Shown in pieces: positions 55,331-63,937 of a stretch of 64,000 nucleotides of DNA (positions within the stretch are counted from its first letter, which is position 1; each line of letters opens with the position of its first letter). The notes below the pieces were generated by a model. The model was not told the origin of the DNA, made no database searches, and was given only the letters and a program-made list of their open reading frames with translations. The position numbers and the translations under genes are program-made. The stretch spans positions 85,103-149,102 of the forward strand of contig NZ_BMBA01000010.1 of NCBI RefSeq assembly GCF_017312485.1, given 5' to 3'. This DNA is from Clostridium zeae (GTDB taxonomy: Bacteria; Bacillota; Clostridia; Clostridiales; Clostridiaceae).

Positions 55331-56221
55331 TTATATTATTTTATAATTAACTAATAATTCTGGACCTCCAATTATTTCTCTCCTAACTGTAAGAACACCA
55401 TTTTCTAAAGACTTTATACTCCACTTAATTAGAGATATCTTTCCCTTCTCTATTTCAATTGAACTTACTGAATAAGGATGAATGCAGCATCCATCATTAA
55501 AATATGGTATTTCATCAGGATGTGGCAGTCTTGATCTATGAGTATGACCAGCTACTATTGGTTGATTATTTAGCTTCACCCATTGTTGAAGTTTTTTATC
55601 TACTTTTTTCCTTTTAGTATTACTTCTTGCAGGACTGGTACCATTTTTAAATCCTAAATAACCTTCTAAAAATGACCAAACATATCTAACTAAAAATGAA
55701 GCAAATGGTTCAAGATTATTACTTATCTTATCAACTTGATGTCCATGTATTACAAATAATTTTTTTAAGTTTTCATAGTTTAATACTAATCCCTCGTATA
55801 TCGGCAAATCATGAAATAGATTATAGACATCATTTTCTTCTTCATTTCTATCTATTCTATCTATCATATGCTTAAATTTTTTAGTAGCTTTTATCTCATC
55901 ATGATTTCCATATAACATATATAACCTATTATCGTACTTAAATTTTAAAAGAAGCTTAAATATGTCTGGATAAGTATTATATATGTCTTCTATATTTTTA
56001 ACTTTCCACAATTCGTCTCCGTCTCCAATTTCAATATAAGTAAAATTGTTTCTATAATAATAGTTTAATGCTGTCATATATATATTAGCATTTGGCATGA
56101 GATCATCTTTATAAGTTCCATCCCCTCTATGGCAATCACTAATAAATGCAATTTTACTATCTTTATTGAAATAAACTTCTGGAGACTTCCCCATTACTTT
56201 TGTTAATATATCTTTCTTCAT
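55331..56221 (-). CDS. Metallophosphoesterase (calcineurin-like)
   Basis: A 296-residue hydrolase with the five phosphoesterase motifs: ISDCHRGDG (29-37), GDGDELW near 61, GNHDE near 106, VIHGHQVD near 163 and AGHTHRSR near 220. The GDGDE form of the second motif is a variant of GD-x-x-D. Substrate unknown; candidates are phosphoproteins or nucleotides. The ribosome binding site is weak (GAAGATTTT). It is monocistronic and lies next to the tRNA-Ser cluster. Confidence 0.87.
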   Translation of the reverse strand: MKKDILTKVMGKSPEVYFNKDSKIAFISDCHRGDGTYKDDLMPNANIYMTALNYYYRNNFTYIEIGDGDELWKVKNIEDIYNTYPDIFKLLLKFKYDNRLYMLYGNHDEIKATKKFKHMIDRIDRNEEENDVYNLFHDLPIYEGLVLNYENLKKLFVIHGHQVDKISNNLEPFASFLVRYVWSFLEGYLGFKNGTSPARSNTKRKKVDKKLQQWVKLNNQPIVAGHTHRSRLPHPDEIPYFNDGCCIHPYSVSSIEIEKGKISLIKWSIKSLENGVLTVRREIIGGPELLVNYKII

Positions 56222-56360
56222 ATTAAAATCTTCATGTGATATTATTATGCTTTATCATTATATGCTTTAGTAAGCAAATGGATACTTTAATTTTATAAAC
56301 AACTAGTTCACAACTCATTGTTTATAAATTTTAGGTAATCAAATATCCATAAAAACAAAA

Positions 56361-56386
56361 AACACTCAGTTTTTCAACTGAGTGTT
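56361..56386 (-). terminator. Terminator of tRNA-Ser pair 1
   Basis: AACACTCAGTT / AACTGAGTGTT stem followed by TTTTTGTTTTT on the minus strand, immediately after tRNA-Ser(GCT). Confidence 0.85.
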
Positions 56387-56388
56387 GC

Positions 56389-56479
56389 TGGCGGAGAAAG
56401 AGGGATTTGAACCCTCGCGCCGGTTACCCGACCTACGCCCTTAGCAGGGGCGCCTCTTCGGCCACTTGAGTATTTCTCC
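56389..56479 (-). tRNA. tRNA-Ser (anticodon GCT), copy 1
   Basis: A 91-nt class II tRNA with a long variable arm: acceptor GGAGAAA, anticodon loop CTGCTAA (GCT), T arm GGTTCAAATCC, encoded CCA. Identical in sequence to the copy at 56876-56966. Confidence 0.97.
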
Positions 56480-56513
56480 ACATGCCCTACAAATTAATCT
56501 TTAGTTATTAAAA

Positions 56514-56604
56514 TGGCGGAGAGAGTGGGATTCGAACCCACGGTACGGTCACCCGTACGCCGGTTTTCAAGACCGGTGCCTTAAACCAACTCGACCATCT
56601 CTCC
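56514..56604 (-). tRNA. tRNA-Ser (anticodon TGA), copy 1
   Basis: A 91-nt class II tRNA: acceptor GGAGAGA, anticodon loop CTTGAAA (TGA), long variable arm, T arm GGTTCGAATCC, encoded CCA. Transcribed before tRNA-Ser(GCT) from the promoter at 56623-56651. Confidence 0.97.
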
Positions 56605-56622
56605 ATGTCAACGACAGTTTTT

Positions 56623-56651
56623 ATTATATCAACTAAGAAATATTATGTCAA
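56623..56651 (-). promoter_or_regulatory. Promoter of tRNA-Ser pair 1
   Basis: TTGACA, 17 bp, TATAAT on the minus strand: a consensus promoter 19 bp before the tRNA 5' end. Its -35 and following TAATAT match the promoter of pair 2. Confidence 0.85.
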
Positions 56652-56842
56652 CATAGTATTTGAATTTTTATTGGAACTTTTTATGAAATATATTTTTATA
56701 ACAATATAAACATTTAATTTTGTTAATCATCTTGACCCAACATTATAATAGTATACTCATATTTATAAAATCTATGTATGCAAATATAAATATAATAACA
56801 TTCAGTTATCTATATATTTTGTTTTATTATAATTCCCTAAAA

Positions 56843-56872
56843 ATAAAAAAACATTTAGTATAAACTAAATGC
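56843..56872 (-). terminator. Terminator of tRNA-Ser pair 2
   Basis: CATTTAGT / ACTAAATG stem followed by TTTTTTT on the minus strand. Confidence 0.8.
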
Positions 56873-56875
56873 TTC

Positions 56876-56966
56876 TGGCGGAGAAAGAGGGATTTGAACC
56901 CTCGCGCCGGTTACCCGACCTACGCCCTTAGCAGGGGCGCCTCTTCGGCCACTTGAGTATTTCTCC
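56876..56966 (-). tRNA. tRNA-Ser (anticodon GCT), copy 2
   Basis: Identical to copy 1 at 56389-56479. The spacer GCCCTACAAATTAA beside it is also shared, showing that the whole tRNA pair was duplicated. Confidence 0.97.
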
Positions 56967-57000
56967 ATGTGCCCTACAAATTAAATTTTTATAAAAAAAA

Positions 57001-57091
57001 TGGCGGAGAGAGTGGGATTCGAACCCACGGTACGGTCACCCGTACGCCGGTTTTCAAGACCGGTGCCTTAAACCAACTCGACCATCTCTCC
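57001..57091 (-). tRNA. tRNA-Ser (anticodon TGA), copy 2
   Basis: Same sequence as copy 1 at 56514-56604, with its own consensus promoter directly upstream. Confidence 0.97.
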
Positions 57092-57105
57092 GTGTCACAT
57101 TTGAT

Positions 57106-57134
57106 ATTATATCAAGCTATATATATTATGTCAA
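57106..57134 (-). promoter_or_regulatory. Promoter of tRNA-Ser pair 2
   Basis: TTGACA, 17 bp, TATAAT on the minus strand, 15 bp before the tRNA 5' end. Because of it, the tRNAs do not depend on read-through from the T-box leader. Confidence 0.85.
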
Positions 57135-57248
57135 CACAAAATACAAATTAATTTAAATATTTTTATAATTTTTTTCTTATAAAAATAATCTTTGTTGCAA
57201 AAGCAATTTATTTAACAGTATTTTTTTGATAATTTTAAAAGTAAATGA

Positions 57249-57297
57249 GAAAGATGCTGTTAAATATGAAATAACTCTACATTTAACCGCATCTTTC
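57249..57297. terminator. Hairpin between the T-box leader and the tRNA-Ser genes
   Basis: GAAAGATGC-GTTAAAT and ATTTAAC-GCATCTTTC pair. It would separate the T-box transcript from the tRNA genes. The rest of 57135-57557 is AT-rich with no frame. Confidence 0.55.
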
Positions 57298-57555
57298 TTG
57301 TATAATATATTTGATAGTAATGAGCTACTAACATTTTCATGTTTAAAGTAATTTATAATCTTTTAATACACTGGGCTTAGTGGTTTTAAATTTATATAAA
57401 TTAATCATTTAACTTGAATATCTGTACTCTACATATAAAACTAAATTGATTATAAGAAATATCTTGGGCTTTGACATTCTTATTAATACAAAATATTTTT
57501 AGTATGTGATACTTTTAGTAGCTCTTTACTTAACACATGGGCATATCTAAACAAA

Positions 57556-57789
57556 ATAAAAAAGAGCCATCATCCCATATAGGGACGAAAAGCTCCGCGT
57601 TGCCACCCTAGTTGATAAAAAGATATACTCTTCTTATCCTCTCAATCTATATAACGGTATACCCGTACTACTCATCGTAGTCCCTCAAAGGTGGATTCAT
57701 AACTACAAAATATCGATTTACACCAACCATCGACTCTCTAAAATCTTGGTAATTATTACTAGCCTTATCAGCAGTTTATTTATATAATT
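57556..57789 (-). ncRNA. Serine T-box leader without a downstream gene
   Basis: All T-box parts are visible on the minus strand. Stem I has the AGTA bulge motif, ATAATTAC / GTAGTTAT pairing around the specifier loop, and the distal GATGGTTGGTG motif. The specifier loop reads GAA-TCC-A, so the codon is TCC (Ser). The T-box AGGGTGGCAACGCGG lies at 57594-57610, where TGGC would pair with the uncharged tRNA end. The terminator GAGC...GCTC with TTTTTT ends at about 57558. Low serine charging should favour read-through, yet no serS or other gene follows for 460 bp, only tRNA-Ser genes. Confidence 0.9.
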
Positions 57790-57795
57790 TAATAT

Positions 57796-57825
57796 ATTAT
57801 ATTCTACTTATTGATATATTGTCAA
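57796..57825 (-). promoter_or_regulatory. Promoter of the serine T-box leader
   Basis: TTGACA, 18 bp, TATAAT on the minus strand, about 7 bp before the leader start. The intact promoter shows the leader is still transcribed. Confidence 0.8.
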
Positions 57826-57852
57826 CATTTATTCTAATAAACATTAAATTTA

Positions 57853-58086
57853 TTAATCTTTTGTTATATTTGCTGTACTTATTATATCTATGCCAGTATT
57901 TAATATATTTTTACATATTATATCTCCCATATACATTGGCGCTCCAACATATATTCTTGATAAAACCTTAGATAATTCTAGCCATAAACTCTTATCTATA
58001 GGCTCACTACTCTTAACTGAAACTAAATTATATTTACTTGATCCCTTAACCCTAACTACACTTGTAAATATCTCTTGATTCTCCAA
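57853..58086 (-). CDS. DUF1667 family protein, short form lacking the cysteine part
   Basis: A 77-residue protein matching the C-terminal half of DUF1667: TSVVRVKG, VKSSEPIDK, then GAPMYMGDIICKNILNTGIDIIST. The N-terminal half of usual members, with C-x-x-C and a C-x-R-G motif, is absent. I set the start at TTG 58086, since GGAGG lies 7 bases before it and after the stop of the upstream flavoprotein; a longer frame to 58113 would overlap that gene. DUF1667 proteins accompany glycerol-3-phosphate dehydrogenase-like flavoproteins, as here. Confidence 0.75.
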   Translation of the reverse strand: MENQEIFTSVVRVKGSSKYNLVSVKSSEPIDKSLWLELSKVLSRIYVGAPMYMGDIICKNILNTGIDIISTANITKD

Positions 58087-58099
58087 AATAAATCCTCCA

Positions 58100-59494
58100 C
58101 TAAATACCTTCAAATTCCTTTATCCTTGATACAAGAACTTTAGAATTTTTAGAGTCTTCAACTATTTCTGTTAGTTTTTTATCTGTTTCTCTTGCGATTA
58201 TATCTATTATTTTATCTATACAATATGCTCCCTGACAATTTCCAAAGGTAGCTCCTGTTCTTCTCTTAACACCTTCTACAGTTCTTGCACCTAAAGGCCT
58301 TCTTATTGAATCAATTATCTCACCTTCTGATACTTGGTTGCATAAGCATACTATTTTTCCGTATCTTTTATCTAAAGCTATAATTTCATTCCTTTGATCT
58401 TTGCTCATATCTCTAAATCTATAAAATTCTCTTCTTTTATCTACAAAATTTCTTTTTAATGTTGAGTTTAGATTATCTACAATAGTCTCACAGATCATCT
58501 TAGCTATAGACGGTGCAATGGTTATATGGGCATAATGATCTCCTGTAACCTTTATATAGCCCTTCATTAATTGATCGTCGTCAATAAACATTACATCTTT
58601 TCTGTAGTCTTCATAAAATATACTATTTACGTTATCTTTAGTGACAGATGGCAGTATCTCAGCTGCTTCCCTTAAGATCTCATCAAAGTCCAACAACCTT
58701 TCTGAGTTTATCCCAACCAGTGTACTACCACTTAAGGTTGGAGTCTGAAAAGTAAATTTATCTTCGGAATTAATTTTCATAACCAAATTAGATAGATTAT
58801 GTTCGAAGGTTTCATCTAGTACTAAATAGTGCATCTTTCCTTCACTATCATTAATTACTGTTCTATTTAAATCAATTGTATAGTTATCTCCTGGGATTGT
58901 ATTTATAACTACTTTACAAGTAAACTTATTTTTATTTGTAGTAACTTTAAATCCCCTAGCCATTTTTTGAATATCTTGTACAACCTCTTCTAATCTAAAG
59001 TTAACTCCATTATCAAAAGCAACTTCTGCGTATGCAATAGCTAAGTCATAAGGACATATTACTGCAGTATTTTCAGAGTACAACGCTTTTTTAAATCCAA
59101 CCCTCAGATTTGGTTCTATATCATAAACTCCTTGGTCATCTATAAGGTAAATATTGTCAATACCTCTACTCTTTGCAGTTTTGTACATGTCTTCAATAAT
59201 CTCTACACATTCATCAGTATCCGCTATTCTTAATGATCCAATCCTCTTAAATGGAACATTAAATTTCTTCGTTATTTCAGCAAGTATTGAGTTTCCCATA
59301 TGCTCAAGGCTACTCATTAGATCATCTTTAGTTTCTGATCCATCATATATTACTGCAGTATTAGCAAATGATATATCATCAGCTACATCATAATCCTTTT
59401 CTATAACAGCTATATTCAAATTGTATTTTGATAACTCATAGGCAACAGCACATCCTATTATTCCACCACCTAATATCAAAACATCATAATCCAT
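58100..59494 (-). CDS. FAD-dependent glycerol-3-phosphate dehydrogenase-like oxidoreductase with BFD-type [2Fe-2S] domain
   Basis: A 464-residue flavoprotein. The N-terminal dinucleotide fold is GGGIIGCAVAYELSKYN (8-24) with a DAO-type substrate domain. The C-terminal ~90 residues form a BFD-like iron-sulfur domain with CLCNQV and, about 32 residues later, GNCQGAYC. This is the GlpA-type layout found in Firmicutes and anaerobes, commonly in a cluster flavoprotein-NADH-type oxidoreductase-DUF1667. Here the middle gene is absent and DUF1667 is shortened. Substrate (glycerol 3-phosphate or another hydroxy acid) is inferred. Confidence 0.87.
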   Translation of the reverse strand: MDYDVLILGGGIIGCAVAYELSKYNLNIAVIEKDYDVADDISFANTAVIYDGSETKDDLMSSLEHMGNSILAEITKKFNVPFKRIGSLRIADTDECVEIIEDMYKTAKSRGIDNIYLIDDQGVYDIEPNLRVGFKKALYSENTAVICPYDLAIAYAEVAFDNGVNFRLEEVVQDIQKMARGFKVTTNKNKFTCKVVINTIPGDNYTIDLNRTVINDSEGKMHYLVLDETFEHNLSNLVMKINSEDKFTFQTPTLSGSTLVGINSERLLDFDEILREAAEILPSVTKDNVNSIFYEDYRKDVMFIDDDQLMKGYIKVTGDHYAHITIAPSIAKMICETIVDNLNSTLKRNFVDKRREFYRFRDMSKDQRNEIIALDKRYGKIVCLCNQVSEGEIIDSIRRPLGARTVEGVKRRTGATFGNCQGAYCIDKIIDIIARETDKKLTEIVEDSKNSKVLVSRIKEFEGI

Positions 59495-59516
59495 ATTATC
59501 CTCCTAAGTGCTTATA

Positions 59517-59556
59517 TTATTGATGAACTATACATATTGTAGTAGTTCATCAATAA
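59517..59556 (-). terminator. Inverted repeat after the UPF0182 gene
   Basis: TTATTGATGAACTA / TAGTTCATCAATAA strong stem in the gap after the UPF0182 stop. No T-run, so termination is likely but not proven. Confidence 0.5.
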
Positions 59557-59575
59557 GTCTAATTCACACTATATA

Positions 59576-62266
59576 TTACTTTTTCATATTCTTAAGAATA
59601 TCACCTAATTGTTTTATATATTCTCCATAAGCAGACCAATCTCCTGCCTTCTGAGCTTCTAAAGCTTTCTGGTATAGCTCATTTGCTTTACTAATGTCAT
59701 CTTTGTTTATATTATTATTGCTGGTGTTATTTTCAATGTTATTGTTATTATTATTTGTATTATTTTCTATAGGTTTACTTGATTGATTTGTGTAATTGAA
59801 TAACTTTTCTAAAGCCTTTTCTACGGTTTCATCTCCAACTATTTTTTCTCCATCAGACAAAATTATTTTTCTTACTTCTGGCAATGACTTTTGTACATCT
59901 GCCTTTAAGTATAGAGTTTCTAAATAGAATAATGAATCATTTATAGGTATTATAACTGTATCTCCATATTCTACTTTTGAACCTTTTCCTTCCCATAAAC
60001 TTATTTCCTTGGATATATCCGGGTCTGCTAATATCTTGTTTTTTAATAATGATGGACTCAAAATAGCTTTTTGTGGAGGAAATTTATACATTACTAACTT
60101 TCCGTAGTTATCTCCATCCATTCTAGCCCCTAAAAGTGATACCATGTTTTGTTTACCTTTCATATTAAAGTATTCAAACATAACCATCTCAAGGTTTTTT
60201 TCTCCAGGTAATCTAGTCATAAGATATAAAGATTCATTTACATCTTCTTTTCCTTCAACACTCAATATATTTGATGAAACTTCCCATAAATCGTCTTGTG
60301 TAAAAAATACAGTTGGATCAGTAACATGATATTTTCCAAGTACATCGCATTGAATATTAAATATATCGTTTGGATATCTTAAATGCTCTCTTATTTCTTT
60401 TGGTAGAGTATCTCCATCCTTGAATAATCCTTTAAATATTTTAGAATAACTTGCAGCTATAGGATCATTCTTATCAACAATATAAAAATTTGTATCTCCA
60501 TTATAAGCATCAATTACAACCTTTACTGAATTACGAATATAATTAAATCCATTGTAAGGTTGAGAATAAGGGTATTTATTAGAGGTCGTATAAGCATCAA
60601 CTACCCAAAATATCCTTCCATCCTTTATTACACTGTAAGCATCACTATCGTAACTTAAAAATGGAGCTATTTTCTTAACTCTATCCATTATATTTCTATT
60701 AAGAATTATCTTACTATTAGCTTTTATATCACCAGACATTAAAATTCTTACATTGCCTTGGTTAACTGAGAACAATACCTTATTCAAAAAGTTCATTTTG
60801 ATTCCAGCTTTTCCATCATATCTATTTGTTTGTGTCTCTCCAGCCTTAGGGTAATCAAACTCATCTATATCAGTATTAACTACAACATATTCATTTGAAC
60901 CTTCACCAAAATAAATTCTAGGATTATCTAACTTTATATTGGTCAAATTATCTGTTGGTATATCTTTCATTACAAAATCCGGTTGTCCTTCAGATGTAAC
61001 TGAATTTACTTTACTCATAGTAATTCCATATCCATGAGTATACCTTAAATGCATATTTTGCCAGGTATTTATATTGCTATAATCTAATTCTCTAGGAGCT
61101 ACAAATACTTGAGTATATTTTCCGTTTATATTATATCTATCTGTATCACCATCATTAAACTTATAGTAATTTTTCATAACTTGAACTTGATTATAAAAGT
61201 TTAATACAGGGCTTATAGAATTTACCTTCAAGTTTTCTATTATATCAGTGTTATTTTTTAAAACCTTATCACTTAAGTTTTGTTTCGGTTCAAATTCATT
61301 TTCCTTAATCTTATCTATATTAAAAGCCTTTCTAGTAGCATTTATATTATTACTTATATATTTCTTCTCAAAATCCATTTCATTTGATTTTACAATGAAT
61401 TGCTGAAACACAGATGCAACTATAGGTTCAGAAATAATCATTACAAATATAAGAGCAGCAACAGTAATAATAGGCCTGATTTTAACTCTTAGAATACTAA
61501 CAAACACTATTATTGCTGATATTAAGCTAACTATCGCTATAGCTCTATAAAATAATAAAGTTATTTTTATATCAGCATATCCTGCTCCAAAAGCAGTGCC
61601 CCTAGCACTATATAACAAGTTATACGATTTTAACACATACCCACCCGATATCATAACCATTAATAATGCTGAAATTATAGCAAATTGTTTACCTGCAAAA
61701 CTTTTAAACAATTCGCCTCCATTTATTCTCCAATTGATTCTATCCGTAACTGTCTTTTTTACTCTCACTATTAGATAATATACAACTGTAATAGCTATTA
61801 TAATTATAATCAATGATAACAATACATTATATAATGACTGTATTAGTGGTAATTTAAAGATATAAAAAGATATATCATGACCAAATATAGGATCCTTATC
61901 ATTAAAATTAACCGAATTAGTAAATTGTAAAATTGTATACCAATAAGTTGATGCTGTATAGTAGGATATTACGAGAGATAATATTAAGTTCCCTACAATA
62001 CTTACTACCCTTACATATCTTTTCTTCTTCCCGTCAAGTTGAGTAATTAAGCCTTTAGTTAAAGACTTTAAATAAAAATGTACAACAATAAAGCAAACTG
62101 CAAATATAGGTACCATAAGTTTTAATATCGCTATAAGTTTAGTGAAATATACAGTAAGGTACCCAACTTCCCTAAACCACTGGATATTTACAATCAAGTT
62201 CGAAAAGGACAGCATTAGCATGATTATTACCACAACTGATGCTAATAACCAATAAATCTTTCTCAT
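59576..62266 (-). CDS. UPF0182 family membrane protein
   Basis: An 896-residue protein of the UPF0182 family. Seven helices lie in the first ~290 residues, followed by a large extracellular domain (about 300-800) containing family segments such as DGRIFWVVDAYTTSNKYPYS and DPTVFFTQDDLWEV. The tail has an Asn-rich stretch (about 845-865) and a short helical segment with KAGDWSAYGEYIKQLG. The function is unknown. GGAGGCAAG precedes the ATG. It lies 40 bp after niaR and may share its transcript. Confidence 0.9.
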   Translation of the reverse strand: MRKIYWLLASVVVIIMLMLSFSNLIVNIQWFREVGYLTVYFTKLIAILKLMVPIFAVCFIVVHFYLKSLTKGLITQLDGKKKRYVRVVSIVGNLILSLVISYYTASTYWYTILQFTNSVNFNDKDPIFGHDISFYIFKLPLIQSLYNVLLSLIIIIIAITVVYYLIVRVKKTVTDRINWRINGGELFKSFAGKQFAIISALLMVMISGGYVLKSYNLLYSARGTAFGAGYADIKITLLFYRAIAIVSLISAIIVFVSILRVKIRPIITVAALIFVMIISEPIVASVFQQFIVKSNEMDFEKKYISNNINATRKAFNIDKIKENEFEPKQNLSDKVLKNNTDIIENLKVNSISPVLNFYNQVQVMKNYYKFNDGDTDRYNINGKYTQVFVAPRELDYSNINTWQNMHLRYTHGYGITMSKVNSVTSEGQPDFVMKDIPTDNLTNIKLDNPRIYFGEGSNEYVVVNTDIDEFDYPKAGETQTNRYDGKAGIKMNFLNKVLFSVNQGNVRILMSGDIKANSKIILNRNIMDRVKKIAPFLSYDSDAYSVIKDGRIFWVVDAYTTSNKYPYSQPYNGFNYIRNSVKVVIDAYNGDTNFYIVDKNDPIAASYSKIFKGLFKDGDTLPKEIREHLRYPNDIFNIQCDVLGKYHVTDPTVFFTQDDLWEVSSNILSVEGKEDVNESLYLMTRLPGEKNLEMVMFEYFNMKGKQNMVSLLGARMDGDNYGKLVMYKFPPQKAILSPSLLKNKILADPDISKEISLWEGKGSKVEYGDTVIIPINDSLFYLETLYLKADVQKSLPEVRKIILSDGEKIVGDETVEKALEKLFNYTNQSSKPIENNTNNNNNNIENNTSNNNINKDDISKANELYQKALEAQKAGDWSAYGEYIKQLGDILKNMKK

Positions 62267-62306
62267 AAATTTCTTGCCTCCAATATTCTAATCTATAAAT
62301 TAGATA

Positions 62307-62825
62307 TTATTCTGTTATTAAATATTTTTTATTTTTAAGTTCATTTAATATTAATAACATGTTTTCTTCTGTTTCTGTAGATATTGTGTGTATATGTACT
62401 CCTCCAGTTAATGATGATAAAGGAGTTGCTTTCAGATTATTAAACTTATCTACAAAATTTGAGAGATCATTAAGATTTCTTAATTTAAGCATTGCTCTTA
62501 TCTCGCCGTATAATGGGTGTTCTACAACTACATCTTCTATCACACCACCATATCTTATAATAGTTGCTAATTCATCCTCCATTTCATCTATATGATGATT
62601 AACTGCTATTACTCTATTAATTCTATTAGTTGCATTTTTTTCGATTATATAACCATCTGGAGTAGCAATTATATTATTACCTTCCGCTCTTAGTAATGCT
62701 ATATCTTTAACAATTACCTGTCTTGTAACACCTAATTCCTTTGCTAAAGCAGATCCCTTTTGTGGTTCCGAGCAATCTATCAATTTATTAATTATCATTT
62801 GTTTTCTTAATTTAGCTGTGAGCAT
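62307..62825 (-). CDS. niaR: NiaR niacin-responsive transcriptional repressor
   Basis: A 172-residue regulator. An N-terminal winged helix (SALAKELGVTRQVIVKDIALLRAEG, about 26-50) is followed by the 3H domain with its three conserved His: HHIDEMEDE, VVVEHPLYGEI and GGVHIHTIS, which binds metal and niacin. NiaR represses NAD biosynthesis or niacin uptake genes when nicotinic acid is available. No nad or niacin transport gene is in the window. TAGGAGGATTTAT precedes the ATG. Confidence 0.92.
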   Translation of the reverse strand: MLTAKLRKQMIINKLIDCSEPQKGSALAKELGVTRQVIVKDIALLRAEGNNIIATPDGYIIEKNATNRINRVIAVNHHIDEMEDELATIIRYGGVIEDVVVEHPLYGEIRAMLKLRNLNDLSNFVDKFNNLKATPLSSLTGGVHIHTISTETEENMLLILNELKNKKYLITE

Positions 62826-62849
62826 ATAAATCCTCCTATATCAATTTAA

Positions 62850-63350
62850 CTAATTTTTATTATCACTTTCTTTTACTATGTTAAGCATAGTGTTATCAGT
62901 GTATTTTTTATCATGATGATTTCCTATGACTTGAAGAAATTCTTCATTATAACCATAGTTCCGAAGCATCTCAACTCCTTTTTTAGGGTGATTATAATAT
63001 ATATCTAATATTTTTATGTTATCGTATTTTTTTATCTTTCCCTTGGTAAACTTATGCAACAAAACTACAATAGATTTTTCTATAAAATTTAAAGGTCTTT
63101 CACTTTTTCCAATATCATGAAGCAATGCTGCTTTTGCTAATTGATGTTCATCTAAATTTTCCTTTATCTTTTCATATATTTCTAATGAATCCTTTGATAC
63201 TCTTATACAATGATGCTTATCACCAGTCTTTAGTTTATCAAAAAGTTTTTTTTCGTGTTCTTCTAAATACTTATTTATATATTGCTCATCTAACTGCTTA
63301 AAATTACAGATTATAGCCCACCAAAATTGTTTTACTCTATAAAAAATCAT
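62850..63350 (-). CDS. HD domain (HDIG-type) phosphohydrolase
   Basis: A 166-residue protein with HD-superfamily metal motifs: HCIRVSKDS (first His), ALLHDIGK (H-D), YYNHPKKG and GNHHDKK. Small HDIG proteins of this kind hydrolyse nucleotides or phosphoesters; the substrate is unknown. GATGGAGAAG precedes the ATG. It is followed after 24 bp by niaR, so the two may be cotranscribed. Confidence 0.85.
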   Translation of the reverse strand: MIFYRVKQFWWAIICNFKQLDEQYINKYLEEHEKKLFDKLKTGDKHHCIRVSKDSLEIYEKIKENLDEHQLAKAALLHDIGKSERPLNFIEKSIVVLLHKFTKGKIKKYDNIKILDIYYNHPKKGVEMLRNYGYNEEFLQVIGNHHDKKYTDNTMLNIVKESDNKN

Positions 63351-63477
63351 AATTCTTCTCCATCTTATAATTTATATTACATCTTTTACTGAGTATTCTT
63401 CAGTAATAATTATAATATGCCAATTTTTATATGTATATAATAAGTACCCTTTCTTAATATAATTTTAAGTTTAAATG

Positions 63478-63510
63478 CAAAAAAACCATGAACTTAATGT
63501 TCATGGTTTA
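63478..63510 (-). terminator. Terminator of the rRNA-tRNA operon
   Basis: AAACCATGAAC / GTTCATGGTTT stem followed by TTTTTGC on the minus strand, 5 bp past tRNA-Ala. Confidence 0.9.
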
Positions 63511-63514
63511 CTTT

Positions 63515-63589
63515 GGTGGAGATAAAGAGATTCGAACTCTTGACCCCCTGCGTGCAAGGCAGGTGCTCTCCCAACTGAGCTATACCCCC
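63515..63589 (-). tRNA. tRNA-Ala (anticodon TGC)
   Basis: Acceptor GGGGGTA, D arm AGCTCAGTTGGGAGAGC, anticodon loop CTTGCAC (TGC), T arm AGTTCGAATCT, CCA encoded. Last gene of the rRNA operon. Confidence 0.97.
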
Positions 63590-63594
63590 AAATA

Positions 63595-63671
63595 TGGTGG
63601 ACCTTCAGGGACTCGAACCCCGGACCTACCGGTTATGAGCCGGTTGCTCTAACCAACTGAGCTAAAGATCC
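63595..63671 (-). tRNA. tRNA-Met (anticodon CAT)
   Basis: Acceptor GGATCTT, anticodon loop CTCATAA (CAT), T arm GGTTCGAGTCC, CCA encoded. No C1-A72 mismatch, so it is not the initiator; tRNA-Ile with a modified CAT anticodon cannot be excluded. Confidence 0.92.
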
Positions 63672-63678
63672 TTACTAA

Positions 63679-63795
63679 CCTGGCAACCACTTACTCTCCC
63701 ACACAGTCGCCCATGCAGTACCATCAGCCGTCTAAGTCTTAACCTTCGTGTTCGGTATGGGTACGGGTGTAACCCTAAGACGCATCATTACCAGA
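63679..63795 (-). rRNA. rrf: 5S ribosomal RNA
   Basis: Conserved 5S segments on the minus strand: TACACCCGTACCCATACCGA, ACACGAAGGTTAAG, and GTGGGAGAGTAAGTGG, with ends CTGGTAATG and GGTTGCCAGG that pair. Ends are approximate. Confidence 0.93.
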
Positions 63796-63937
63796 TATTC
63801 AGTTTGTAGTCATTACTCTGACCACAGTGAATATTATATCTAGACTTTTTCTTCTTGTCAACAAGATTTTTTTCTAAATATAAGAAAGATTATTCTTTCA
63901 AAATTGCACTTAAGTTTACTTTGTAATAATTTGTATT

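Noticed and set aside
56969..57151. Frame over tRNA-Ser copy 2
   Set aside because: The peptide SGIRTHG... is an artefact of the tRNA antisense strand.
57249..57557. Remnant of serS downstream of the T-box
   Set aside because: No frame or motif of a seryl-tRNA synthetase is visible; the stretch is AT-rich with one hairpin.
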